Positions 56,367 through 64,000 of a DNA stretch of 64,000 bases are shown piece by piece. Below the pieces are notes generated by a model. It did no database searches. It saw only the letters and a list, made by a program, of their open reading frames with translations, and had not been told where the DNA came from. This stretch comes from Cyanobacteriota bacterium (GTDB taxonomy: Bacteria > Cyanobacteriota > Cyanobacteriia > CACIAM-69d). The stretch's first letter is position 1. Every line of letters begins with the position of its first letter. The stretch covers positions 710,120 through 774,119 of the forward strand of contig JAKRSF010000004.1 in assembly GCA_022402445.1 (NCBI GenBank), written 5' to 3'. A program made the translations under genes and the position numbers.

Positions 56367-56909
56367 TTAGTCGCAGTAGAGGGTTTCTCGGGTATCGCGC
56401 CCGGTGATGGGATTGGTGCCTTCCGCGATCGCGCAGAGTTTCGCCTGGGCATCGGAGCGCATGAGCACATCGGTGAAATCCGCGCCGGTAATGATCGCCC
56501 CCTCAAATTTGGCATTGGTGGCGAAGGCCCCCTCCAGGCGGGCGTTGGTGAGATTCGCCTCCACCAACCGGGCCGAGTCGAGGGTGGCGTCCCGCAGATC
56601 CGCCCCCGTGAGGTTGACCTCCTCTAGGTTGGCGGCAAAGAAGCTAACCCCCTGTAGGTTGGACCCGTGGAAGTCGCTCTGGCGCAGGTTCGCCTTCGTA
56701 AATTCCGAGTCCCGCAGATCCTGCTCTGAAAAATCTGCCCCCAGCAACATCACCCGGGTGTAGTCTTCGGCGGCGGCGGGCTCGATGGCCCCCATGGTCC
56801 CCATACCCCACATCAAAAGACTGATGAGGACGATCGCGATCACCCGGGGGCGGCACCAGCGGCGCAGACGAACTTGCAACGGCGTCGGATGAAGACCTTT
56901 GAACGGCAT
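56367..56909 (-). CDS. Secreted pentapeptide-repeat protein
   Basis: ATG 56907-56909 gives 180 residues. There is an arginine-rich start and a hydrophobic signal (VIAIVLISLLMWGMGTMGAI, cut near AAAED). The mature domain has about 17 pentapeptides of the A(D/N)LXX kind: LLGADFSEQDLRDSEFTKAN, LEEVNLTGADLRDATLDSAR, LVEANLTNARLEGAF. The end carries CAIAEGTNPITGRDTRETLY with two cysteines, as in lumenal TL15/TL17-like proteins. It probably folds as a right-handed beta helix in the thylakoid lumen or periplasm. Partner unknown. Confidence 0.82.
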   Translation of the reverse strand: MPFKGLHPTPLQVRLRRWCRPRVIAIVLISLLMWGMGTMGAIEPAAAEDYTRVMLLGADFSEQDLRDSEFTKANLRQSDFHGSNLQGVSFFAANLEEVNLTGADLRDATLDSARLVEANLTNARLEGAFATNAKFEGAIITGADFTDVLMRSDAQAKLCAIAEGTNPITGRDTRETLYCD

Positions 56910-57083
56910 AGGGTAGGTCAGTAGGGATAGGGCAATGGGTTTAGGGGCAATCAACGGGCGCTAGGGGCTCAGTTTCCCCCCTGTGGCCCAGGGGCGCGAT
57001 CGCGCGGGGCTGAAAGAGGGGACGCATCCATTAACATAGCCGAAACCGTCGATCACCCGTCCCCTCACCTGGGGATCCTGCCC

Positions 57084-57560
57084 GTGGCACCCGCGTCTTC
57101 CCATGGAGTTGGCCTCCTCGGCGAGGCTTTTGTGGCCCAGTGGCTCCAGCAGCGGGGCTATCAAGTGTTGGCCCAGCGCTGGCACTGCCGCTGGGGAGAA
57201 CTGGATCTGATTGCCCAAGATCCCGACGGCACTGTGGCCTTTGTGGAGGTGAAGACGCGATCGCGCGGCTCCTGGGATGAGGGGGGCCTGTTGGCGATTA
57301 CGCCCACCAAGCAGCGGAAATTGATCACCACCGCCCAGGACTACCTCGCCCAAACCCCGGCCTACCAAGACGCCCCCTGCCGGTTTGATGTGGCCGCCGC
57401 GATCGCCGTCCCCTGCCCCCGATCCGCCCCATCTCCAGAACGCCAAACCCCCCCCGAGGCTGCCGTGATCGCCCCCATCCACCTGGGGCAGCCCCATCCC
57501 TTCCGGGGCCATCACCTGACCTTGCAAACCTATCTCGCCAACGCCTTCCTGGCGGATTGA
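57084..57560 (+). CDS. YraN/UPF0102 endonuclease-fold protein
   Basis: The 158-residue protein starts with GTG 57084 and has the family motifs GVGLLGEAFVAQWLQQRGYQ, WGELDLIAQDPDGTVAFVEV and KTRSRGS. These are the E-x-D...E-V-K residues of a restriction-endonuclease-like fold. A longer Pro-rich insertion near residues 110-130 is not common. The precise function is not known to me; it may process DNA or RNA. Confidence 0.82.
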   Translation: MAPASSHGVGLLGEAFVAQWLQQRGYQVLAQRWHCRWGELDLIAQDPDGTVAFVEVKTRSRGSWDEGGLLAITPTKQRKLITTAQDYLAQTPAYQDAPCRFDVAAAIAVPCPRSAPSPERQTPPEAAVIAPIHLGQPHPFRGHHLTLQTYLANAFLAD

Positions 57561-57809
57561 TCCCTTAAAAAAAATGGGGGCCGTGGATCGGGCTCCATCG
57601 CCGCGATCGCCCAACCCAGCCCCCCCAATTCACGCACCGTCGGGCTAAAAAACGCACAAAAAACTTTAGAAATGGGCAGATCCATGGGCCGCTCAAAGGA
57701 TCTTTGCCCCCGTTCAAACCCCGGCGGACTGAGGCGGTCAACCCTTTCAAACCCAACCGCTCAAACCCAGTCCTTGGCCATGGGACAACGCGATCGCCCC
57801 CGCCTCCCC

Positions 57810-58199
57810 TCAAGCCAGACTCGCAGGGCAATAGCCCAACCCCGAAATAAACTGCGTCCGAAACTCCTCAATTTCCCGCAGGTCCGGCGAACCGTGGGAC
57901 ACCACCGCCACCCGGTACCAACACATCACATTGATGGGCGACTCCCCCGCCTCCAGACACCACAGGGCCTGCCGCAGACGACGACTGGGAAGAAAAGCCT
58001 CCCCAAATTCCCCCAGAATTGCCCGGATATTCAACGCCCGTTGGGACATACAAGGCAACTGAACCTGAAGGCGAATCACCCAACCGCTCACCTCATGGAT
58101 CACGGTGACAAAATTGATGCGAAGATCCCGCGCATCACGGAGATATTCCACCACTCGCAGGGCCAGGCTGGCATTTTCAAAGTGATAAAGATAGTCCAC
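57810..58199 (-). CDS. Hypothetical protein, conserved features not recognised
   Basis: This 129-residue frame starts with GTG 58197-58199 and encodes MDYLYHFENASLALRVVEYL, INFVTVIHEVSGWVIRLQVQ and VMCWYRVAVVSHGSPDLREI. It has no signal peptide or membrane segment, and codon usage looks like neighbouring genes. It is divergent from queA across an AT-rich gap. I know of no family for it. Confidence 0.6.
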   Translation of the reverse strand: MDYLYHFENASLALRVVEYLRDARDLRINFVTVIHEVSGWVIRLQVQLPCMSQRALNIRAILGEFGEAFLPSRRLRQALWCLEAGESPINVMCWYRVAVVSHGSPDLREIEEFRTQFISGLGYCPASLA

Positions 58200-58325
58200 A
58201 GGACACTCGTCCTCGCCTGACTGCCAAGCGCTTTCTACCCCTCCATTCTCTCAAACTCTCAAGTTTTATGAAATAAAATCTTAAAAGAATATTACACTTA
58301 TCCAGTTGAAAGCATTTTATTTGGT

Positions 58326-59432
58326 ATGGATCTGGCTTCCCACCGCGATCGCGCCCTAGATGCCTACGATTACGAGTTACCGGGCGATCGGGTTGCCCAG
58401 AACCCCGCTTCTCCCCGCGATCGCTCCCGATTGCTCGTCGTAGCGTCCCCGGATGCCCATGAGCACCGGCAATTCTGTGACCTGCCGGACTATCTGCGCC
58501 CCGGCGATCTGTTGGTGGTCAACGACACGCGAGTGTTGGCGGCGCGGCTGCGGGGCCACAAGTACACGGGCGGGGCCGTGGAGGCGCTGCTGCTGGAGGA
58601 GCAGGGCACCAACCTGTGGCTGGCCCTGGTGCGTCCCGGCAAGCGGCTGCCCGTGGGCACGGTGATGGAATTTGAGCCGGTGGCGGGGGACGATCGCGAT
58701 CGCCTGGTGGCGGAAGTGGTCTCCATTGACGAGGAAACCGGCGGACGGGTCCTGAAATTCACCACCCCTGGCGATCGCGACCTGCGCCTGGACCTGGATC
58801 GCTGGGGTTCCTTGCCCTTGCCCCCCTACATCACCGACTCCACCGCCCCGCCCGATCGCTACCAAACCGTCTACGGCCGGGTGGACGGGTCCGCCGCCGC
58901 CCCCACCGCCGGCCTGCACTTCACCGAAGAACTCCTAGAGCGCATCGCCCACATGGGGGTGGGCCGGGTCCATGTGACCCTGCACGTGGGCGTGGGCACC
59001 TTCCGGCCCGTGGAGGTATCAGATATCACCACCCACCGGATGCACCAGGAATGGATCGAGGTGCCCGAAGCCACCGTCGCCAAAATCCAGGAAACCCGCG
59101 ATCGCGGCGGCCGAGTCTTTGCCGTCGGCACCACCGCCATCCGCGCCCTCGAAAGCGCCGCCCGCACCGGCCAGCTTTTGCCCTACAGCGGCAAAACCGA
59201 TTTGTTCATTTATCCTGGCTACCGCTGGCAGGTGGTGGATGGATTTATCACCAACTTCCACTTACCCAAATCCAGTTTGTTGATGTTGGTCAGCGCCTTT
59301 TTGGGTCGCGATCGCCTCTTGGCGCTCTATCGCACCGCCCTGGAGGCTCCCGCCGAACCCTTTGGCGTTCCCTACCGGTTCTATTCCTTTGGCGACGCCA
59401 TGCTAGTTCTCCCAACCGCTAAGGCCGTTTAA
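58326..59432 (+). CDS. queA: S-adenosylmethionine:tRNA ribosyltransferase-isomerase
   Basis: The 368-residue protein has DAYDYELPGDRVAQNPASPR, LLVVNDTRVLAARLRGHKY and the catalytic-domain segments PTAGLHFTEELLERI and FITNFHLPKSSLLMLVSAFL, all typical of QueA. It adds the ribosyl part of SAM to preQ1 in tRNA to make epoxyqueuosine. It sits alone on the plus strand after an AT-rich upstream region (58230-58320). Confidence 0.95.
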   Translation: MDLASHRDRALDAYDYELPGDRVAQNPASPRDRSRLLVVASPDAHEHRQFCDLPDYLRPGDLLVVNDTRVLAARLRGHKYTGGAVEALLLEEQGTNLWLALVRPGKRLPVGTVMEFEPVAGDDRDRLVAEVVSIDEETGGRVLKFTTPGDRDLRLDLDRWGSLPLPPYITDSTAPPDRYQTVYGRVDGSAAAPTAGLHFTEELLERIAHMGVGRVHVTLHVGVGTFRPVEVSDITTHRMHQEWIEVPEATVAKIQETRDRGGRVFAVGTTAIRALESAARTGQLLPYSGKTDLFIYPGYRWQVVDGFITNFHLPKSSLLMLVSAFLGRDRLLALYRTALEAPAEPFGVPYRFYSFGDAMLVLPTAKAV

Positions 59433-59660
59433 GGGCAATCCATGGCCCTCGACCCATCCACGACCGGCCCCGCGACTGTCCCAGGGGAACCGTTAGACTG
59501 CAAGGGTTGACGATTGACCCAAAAGCGCTTTCGGGGCGACAAGCTGACTAGACGCTTGCTCCAAAACATACTAGAATCCACCTCGATTGCGGTCGGGTTG
59601 GCAAGTAACACGCACTTTGTCAAGTACGTCCTTCATTCATCCTGTGAGGCTAAGAAAGCA

Positions 59661-60701
59661 GTGGGTCCATTCAATCGCTTTTCCCTATCGAGGGACATGG
59701 GCATCGACCTCGGTACTGCCAACACGTTGGTGTATGTGTCCGGGAAAGGCATTGTCCTGCAGGAGCCATCCGTCGTTGCGATCGACCGCGACAACCGCGT
59801 TCCCCTAGCCGTGGGTGAAGACGCCAAGAAAATGCTCGGGCGCACGCCGGGGAATGTCACGGCCCTGCGCCCCCTGCGCGATGGGGTCATCGCCGACTTT
59901 GATACGGCGGAACTGATGCTCAAGCACTTCATTCGGCGCGTGAATGAAGGCAGCGCCCTGATGCCCCCGCGCATTGTCATTGGGATCCCCAGTGGCGTGA
60001 CGGGCGTGGAACGGCGGGCGGTGATGGAGGCGGCGGCCCAGGCCGGGGCGCGGGATGTCTATTTAATTGATGAGCCGGTGGCGGCCGCGATCGGGGCGGG
60101 CCTGCCGGTGGCCGAACCCACGGGCAACATGGTCATCGACATCGGCGGCGGCACCACGGAGGTGGCGGTCCTGAGTTTGCAGGGGACCGTCCTGAGTGAG
60201 TCCGTCCGCGTGGCCGGGGATGAACTGAGCGAGTCGATCGCCCAGTACATGAAGAAGGTCCACAACCTGGTGATTGGGGAACGGACCGCCGAGGAGATCA
60301 AGATCCAAATTGGTTCCGCCTATCCCACCACCGAGGATGACTTGATCATGGAGGTGCGCGGCCTGCACCTGCTGTCCGGGCTACCGCGTACGGTCACCGT
60401 TAAGGATGGGGAAATCCGCGAGAGCATGTCGGAGCCCCTGTCGGTGATCGTGGAGGCGGTGAAGCGCACCCTGGAGCGGACGCCTCCGGAATTGGCGGCG
60501 GATATTATCGATCGCGGCATCATGCTGGCGGGGGGCGGTGCCCTGCTGCGGGGGCTCGATACGCTGATCAGCCACGAGACGGGCATTGTGGTCCATGTGG
60601 CGGCGGATCCCCTGAGCTGTGTGGTGCTGGGGACGGGCCGGGTGCTCGAAAACTTCAAGCAGTTGGAGCGGGTGTTCAGCGGGCGATCGCGCGGCCTCTA
60701 G
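59661..60701 (+). CDS. mreB: Rod-shape protein MreB (actin-like)
   Basis: The GTG at 59661 gives a 346-residue protein, MGPFNRFSLSRDMGIDLGTA, the expected MreB start; a longer frame back to 59514 is not conserved. Motifs include GKGIVLQEPSVVAIDR, VIDIGGGTTEVAVLSLQGTV and AGGGALLRGLD. It forms membrane filaments that direct lateral wall synthesis. It heads the mreB-mreC-mreD cluster but is separated from mreC by 322 bases. Confidence 0.95.
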   Translation: MGPFNRFSLSRDMGIDLGTANTLVYVSGKGIVLQEPSVVAIDRDNRVPLAVGEDAKKMLGRTPGNVTALRPLRDGVIADFDTAELMLKHFIRRVNEGSALMPPRIVIGIPSGVTGVERRAVMEAAAQAGARDVYLIDEPVAAAIGAGLPVAEPTGNMVIDIGGGTTEVAVLSLQGTVLSESVRVAGDELSESIAQYMKKVHNLVIGERTAEEIKIQIGSAYPTTEDDLIMEVRGLHLLSGLPRTVTVKDGEIRESMSEPLSVIVEAVKRTLERTPPELAADIIDRGIMLAGGGALLRGLDTLISHETGIVVHVAADPLSCVVLGTGRVLENFKQLERVFSGRSRGL

Positions 60702-61023
60702 GATCCTTGGGGGGGAGGACGGGGGTGGCTGCCCTGGGGCCACCGTCACCCCCCGCCTCAGGTGGGGTCCGGTTGGCCGCTGGCGATGTCGGGCAACCCC
60801 TTCGAGGAACCGCATTTGACTGGCTGTTGAACCGTGTTTGTGGATCCGCCCATTTCAGTTTGCTGATTTTGCTAGTTCTGCTGAATTGATCCTGCGGGAT
60901 TGATTTTGCTTCTTGGATTAATCCTGGATTAATTGTGTTTGGTTAGTCCTGCCCATCCGTTTTTTAAGCGCCAATCCTTTGAGCCATTCCCCTAGCCCCA
61001 TCAAGGAGAGCCTGTAGGTCCGT
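60702..61023. other. Gap between mreB and mreC
   Basis: No gene. GGATTAAT is repeated, the first copy inside the palindrome GGATTAATCC (60915-60924), the second at 60926-60933. The strong ribosome binding site AAGGAG of mreC lies at the end. The region may carry an internal promoter for mreCD, but I cannot assign one. Confidence 0.4.
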
Positions 61024-61812
61024 ATGTACGCCTTACGTCGCTGGTTCGTTAAGTATTGGGTTCGGACGCTTGCCATTAGTCTGGCCCTCGGGGGCGCGTG
61101 GGGGTTGCGGCAGGCGCAGTCGGGGCCGCTGGCGGAGGTGTATGGCTGGTTGGCGGCTCCCCTGAGTACGACGCCGGATCAGCGGATGGTGCTGGAAAAT
61201 GCGCGCATTCTGGAGTTGCAGCAGCGCATTGATGATCTCGAAAGCCGCAACCGCCAAATGCAGGGGCTGGTGGAACACCAGGCGACGCTGCCGACGAAGG
61301 GCACCGTTGCGCCGGTCATTGGCCGCAGTGCCGATCGCTGGTGGGAGCAGGTGGTGTTGGGCCGGGGCAGCCGCGCGGGCATCCAAAAGGGCGATATTGT
61401 CACGGCTCCGGGGGGCCTGGTGGGGCGCATTGTGCAGGTGACGCCCTCCACGAGCCGGGTGCTGCTGGTGAGTGATGCCACGAGCCGGGTGGGGGCAACG
61501 GTGTCGCGATCGCGGTTTATGGGCTATCTCCACGGCACCAATGGCGCGCAGGTGAAGATGGAATTTTTCGACAAGATGCCCGATGCCAAGGTGGGGGATA
61601 CGGTGACCACTTCGGCCTATAGCCGCCTGTTTCCGCCGGGGATCCCCATTGGCACCATTGATTTTATTGATACGAAGAAGGGACCGGCCCCGGAGGCGAC
61701 GGTGGCGTTGTCCGCCCCCTTGAGCATGTTGGAGTGGGTGGTGGTGATTCCCCACAATGGCGATGCGGTGCTGGAGTTGCCGGAGTTGCCGGAACTGTCG
61801 GATGAGGATTAA
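61024..61812 (+). CDS. mreC: Rod-shape protein MreC
   Basis: The 262-residue protein has a membrane segment (YWVRTLAISLALGGAWGLRQ), a coiled coil (ARILELQQRIDDLESRNRQM) and the MreC beta domains (VAPVIGRSADRWWEQVVLGR, GSRAGIQKGDIVTAPGGLVG). It links MreB filaments to periplasmic wall enzymes. It starts with ATG after AAGGAG and is followed by mreD after about 118 bases. Confidence 0.93.
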   Translation: MYALRRWFVKYWVRTLAISLALGGAWGLRQAQSGPLAEVYGWLAAPLSTTPDQRMVLENARILELQQRIDDLESRNRQMQGLVEHQATLPTKGTVAPVIGRSADRWWEQVVLGRGSRAGIQKGDIVTAPGGLVGRIVQVTPSTSRVLLVSDATSRVGATVSRSRFMGYLHGTNGAQVKMEFFDKMPDAKVGDTVTTSAYSRLFPPGIPIGTIDFIDTKKGPAPEATVALSAPLSMLEWVVVIPHNGDAVLELPELPELSDED

Positions 61813-61930
61813 GGGCCATTAGGGGGGCGATCGCGGCCCCGGCCAACGGTTCATTCCCCCAGCGGGGCACCCTGACCGAATTCATCAGGAAAACTATCAG
61901 GACAAATTCAGTGCAAGTACCCGGAGGAAG

Positions 61931-62533
61931 ATGGGCGTGAGTGGTCCCCTAAAACCCGCCAGGGCCAGCCAAGCGCGATCGCTCCTGGATCAAATCCCCC
62001 ATTGGTCGCCCTCCTGGCGCACCTCGGCCAATATTGCGGTGACGGTGCTGTCGCTGCTGCTGTGTGCGACGGTGATGCCCATGCGGTTTCCGGGCATTGA
62101 TCTGCTGGGGGTGGGGCCAAACTGGGTGCTGATCTGGGTCGTGTCCTGGAGCATGTTCCACGGGGTGTGGCCGTCGCTGGTGGCGGGGCTGGCGGCGGGG
62201 GCGATTATGGATGGCCTGACGGCCCCGGAGCCGACCCATATGGTGCCGCTGGCCCTGGTGGCGGTGCTGACGGCCCAGTTGCGGCGGCGGCGGCTGATTG
62301 AGGATGAGTTTGGCATGTTGATGCTGCTGGTGTTTGCCCTCGTCGCGATCGCGGAGACCGTATTTGCCGTGCAGTTCATCCTGCAAGGGCAGCGGGATCC
62401 GGCGGACGTGTGGGCGCTGCACCAGTGGCTGACCCTCTGTTCCGCGATTTTGACGAGTTTGTGGGCTCCGGTGGTGTATGTGCCGTTGCGCCTGTGGTGG
62501 CAGCGCATTGCCCAGGGGGAGCGATCGCCCTAG
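61931..62533 (+). CDS. mreD: Rod-shape protein MreD
   Basis: The 200-residue protein has about five membrane segments (SANIAVTVLSLLLCATVMPM, WVLIWVVSWSMFHGVWPSLV, AGLAAGAIMDGLTAPEPTHM, LALVAVLTAQLRRRRLIEDE) and an MreD-like layout. It starts with ATG 61931 after GGAGGAAG. It follows mreC in the order mreBCD and completes the elongasome core in the membrane. Family similarity is modest, as is usual for MreD, so the assignment rests also on position. Confidence 0.85.
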   Translation: MGVSGPLKPARASQARSLLDQIPHWSPSWRTSANIAVTVLSLLLCATVMPMRFPGIDLLGVGPNWVLIWVVSWSMFHGVWPSLVAGLAAGAIMDGLTAPEPTHMVPLALVAVLTAQLRRRRLIEDEFGMLMLLVFALVAIAETVFAVQFILQGQRDPADVWALHQWLTLCSAILTSLWAPVVYVPLRLWWQRIAQGERSP

Positions 62534-62614
62534 GGCCTGGGGAGGCCGTGGGGATCCGGCGAGGATCTCGGTAGAATAGGGGCCACATTTTTAGGGGCAG
62601 CGGGGGGCAACCGG

Positions 62615-63535
62615 ATGGATGAGTACGGCACCACTGAGCGGGAATGGTGGGTTCAGGGTTGGCTGGATCTGTTGGCGTCCTATCGCTTCAAGAAGCGCCT
62701 GGAGCGGGCTCGTAACTATGCGCGCCAGGGCAATGTGCTGAGTATTGAATTCCGGGGGGCTAAGGTGCTGGCCCGGGTGCAGGGGACCGAGCCGAGCCCC
62801 TATCGGGTGTCCCTGTCGCTGGATCCGTTCAGCGATGAGGATTGGCAGCATGTGTGCGAAACCCTGGCGGGGCGGGCGGTCTGGGCGGCGAAGCTGCTGG
62901 CGGGGGAGATGCCCCACGATATCGAATCCGTGTTCGCGAGCAATGGCCTGTCCCTGTTTCCCTTTTCCCTGGGGGATGTCCATAGCAAATGCTCCTGCCC
63001 GGATGAGGCGAACCCCTGTAAGCACATTGGGGCGGTCTATTACCTGCTGGCCGATCGCTTCAGTGAAGATCCGTTTGTGCTGTTCCAGTTGCGGGGGCGA
63101 TCGCAGGAGGCGATTTTGGAGGCGCTGCGGGAGGCGCGGGGGCGCGATCGCGCGATCGAGTCCCCAGGGCCATCAGCCTCGGCGGAATCGGTGGAATCAG
63201 CAGAATCAGCAGAATCTTCTGGCTTGGGGGGCGATGGCCCAACCCTGCGGCCCGTGGATGCGGCGACGGCCCTCGTTCTCGCGACCCAGGAAACGCCGAT
63301 CCGCGTCGATGCCTTCTGGAGCTATGACGAACCGCTGGAGGCGGATTTGGCGGTGATTGCCCCGTCGCCCGATGCGGGGACGCCCTGCGATCTGTTGGGG
63401 GAAATTCCCCTGCCGACGAGTACGACGGGGTCGGCGGAGGGGCGGCAGTTGGCGAATCGGGCGGTGATGCAATACCTCGATGAGGTCTATCGCACGGCGA
63501 GTCAGCAGGCGATTATTGCGGCCTTGGGAAACTGA
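62615..63535 (+). CDS. SWIM zinc-finger protein
   Basis: This 306-residue protein has the SWIM motif C-x-C-x6-C-x-H (KCSCPDEANPCKHIGAVYYL) near residue 130. The N-terminus EREWWVQGWLDLLASYRFKK is typical of cyanobacterial SWIM proteins. A Ser/Glu-rich low-complexity segment (ESVESAESAESSGL) precedes the C-terminal part. SWIM domains bind zinc and often nucleic acid or protein partners. The function here is unknown. Confidence 0.8.
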   Translation: MDEYGTTEREWWVQGWLDLLASYRFKKRLERARNYARQGNVLSIEFRGAKVLARVQGTEPSPYRVSLSLDPFSDEDWQHVCETLAGRAVWAAKLLAGEMPHDIESVFASNGLSLFPFSLGDVHSKCSCPDEANPCKHIGAVYYLLADRFSEDPFVLFQLRGRSQEAILEALREARGRDRAIESPGPSASAESVESAESAESSGLGGDGPTLRPVDAATALVLATQETPIRVDAFWSYDEPLEADLAVIAPSPDAGTPCDLLGEIPLPTSTTGSAEGRQLANRAVMQYLDEVYRTASQQAIIAALGN

Positions 63536-63560
63536 TCCGGTTAAGGGATGGGGTGAAAGG

Positions 63561-64000
63561 ATGAGGGGCCTGGATCTGAATCGTCGTCAGTTGCTGCGCC
63601 GCCTTGGCCTGGGGGGCTTGGCGTTGGGGGGGACGTGGCTGGGGGTGGGGCGATCGCGGGCCAGCCTTTCACCCCTCGGTCAAAACCAAAGCCAGCGTCA
63701 AGACCCAGATCCGCTCCCCTGGCCGGAGCCGCGCCGGGGGGATTTGCGCCTTGTCACCATTAGCGATCTCAATGGTCCCTATGGCTCGACGACCTACCGC
63801 GAGACGGTCCACCGGGCGATCGCCCTGCTGCCCCGGTGGCGGCCCGATCTGGTGCTGTGCGGCGGCGACTGTGTGGCGGGCCAAAAGCTGGATCTGACGC
63901 GATCGCAACTGGACGCCATGTGGGCCGGGTTTGATCGCCACATTGCCGCCCCCCTGCGCGCGGCGAATTTGCCCCTAGCGGTCACCATGGGCAACCACGA
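63561..64000 (+). CDS. Tat-exported metallophosphoesterase, N-terminal part (runs off right edge)
   Basis: From ATG 63561 an uninterrupted frame encodes RGLDLNRRQLLRRLGLGGLA, a twin-arginine signal (RRQLLRRLG). It is followed by the calcineurin-like phosphoesterase motifs ISDLNGPYG, GGDCV and MGNHE. The usual D-x-H of the first motif reads D-x-N, as seen in some family members. It probably hydrolyses a phosphoester outside the cytoplasm; the substrate is unknown. Confidence 0.85.
   Translation, partial: MRGLDLNRRQLLRRLGLGGLALGGTWLGVGRSRASLSPLGQNQSQRQDPDPLPWPEPRRGDLRLVTISDLNGPYGSTTYRETVHRAIALLPRWRPDLVLCGGDCVAGQKLDLTRSQLDAMWAGFDRHIAAPLRAANLPLAVTMGNH

Overview
The window comes from a cyanobacterial chromosome. 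The 8-bp palindrome GCGATCGC (HIP1) recurs throughout the right three quarters. The gene content is cyanobacterial or plastid-like: ycf35 with a DUF2997 gene and a small ferredoxin, an atpB-atpE pair, ndhF, an RbcR-type LysR regulator beside an NnrU gene, a ferredoxin-thioredoxin reductase variable chain, a CSP41b-like gene, BioU-type biotin synthesis and a WCGLC thioredoxin. The species cannot be named from the sequence alone.

Region 1 (1-16.6 kb, all minus strand) is a surface-polysaccharide locus. At its upstream end are a UDP-HexNAc 6-dehydrogenase, an SpsF-like cytidylyltransferase, a Gfo/Idh oxidoreductase, a DegT aminotransferase, a sugar epimerase/dehydratase, a GNAT acetyltransferase, a NeuB-type sugar-acid synthase and an AsnB-type amidotransferase. 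Downstream are a TylF-like methyltransferase, a WbpG/PseA-type N-acetyl-sugar amidotransferase with a small unknown partner, a hexapeptide acyltransferase, a large glycosyltransferase, a dioxygenase-like gene, a methyltransferase and the start of another probable glycosyltransferase. Together they suggest synthesis and transfer of a nonulosonic acid and/or an acetamido/amidino uronic acid. The left half is much more AT-rich and poor in HIP1, and two of its genes look broken: a frameshift near 1165 and an amber codon at 6709-6711.

Region 2 (17-29.7 kb) holds a membrane-anchored repeat protein, a BioU homologue, the DUF2997-ycf35-ferredoxin module, a membrane protein, two tandem L,D-transpeptidases, rpoZ, small conserved proteins, tRNA-Pro(GGG), the ATP synthase beta and epsilon genes, a cupin and an IscA-like protein. 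Region 3 (29.7-35.1 kb) is the str operon rpsL-rpsG-fusA-tuf-rpsJ. It has a strong sigma70-type promoter, a clear bidirectional terminator, and two elaborate stem-loops in the rpsL-rpsG and tuf-rpsJ gaps that may be regulatory RNA elements.

Region 4 (35-46 kb) carries purN, recR (no canonical start for its conserved N-terminus), a response regulator, lipA, rbcR, nnrU, trxC, ndhF, a CYTH-like protein and a CSP41b-like protein. Region 5 (46-64 kb) is dominated by envelope and cell-shape functions: a class B penicillin-binding protein, a CNNM/CBS transporter, an SPFH-NfeD pair, a zinc-ribbon PP2C phosphatase, the FTR variable subunit, a pentapeptide-repeat protein, a YraN-like protein, queA, mreB-mreC-mreD, a SWIM zinc-finger protein and the start of a Tat-exported metallophosphoesterase. 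A tRNA with anticodon CAU (probably Ile2) lies at 49.4 kb.
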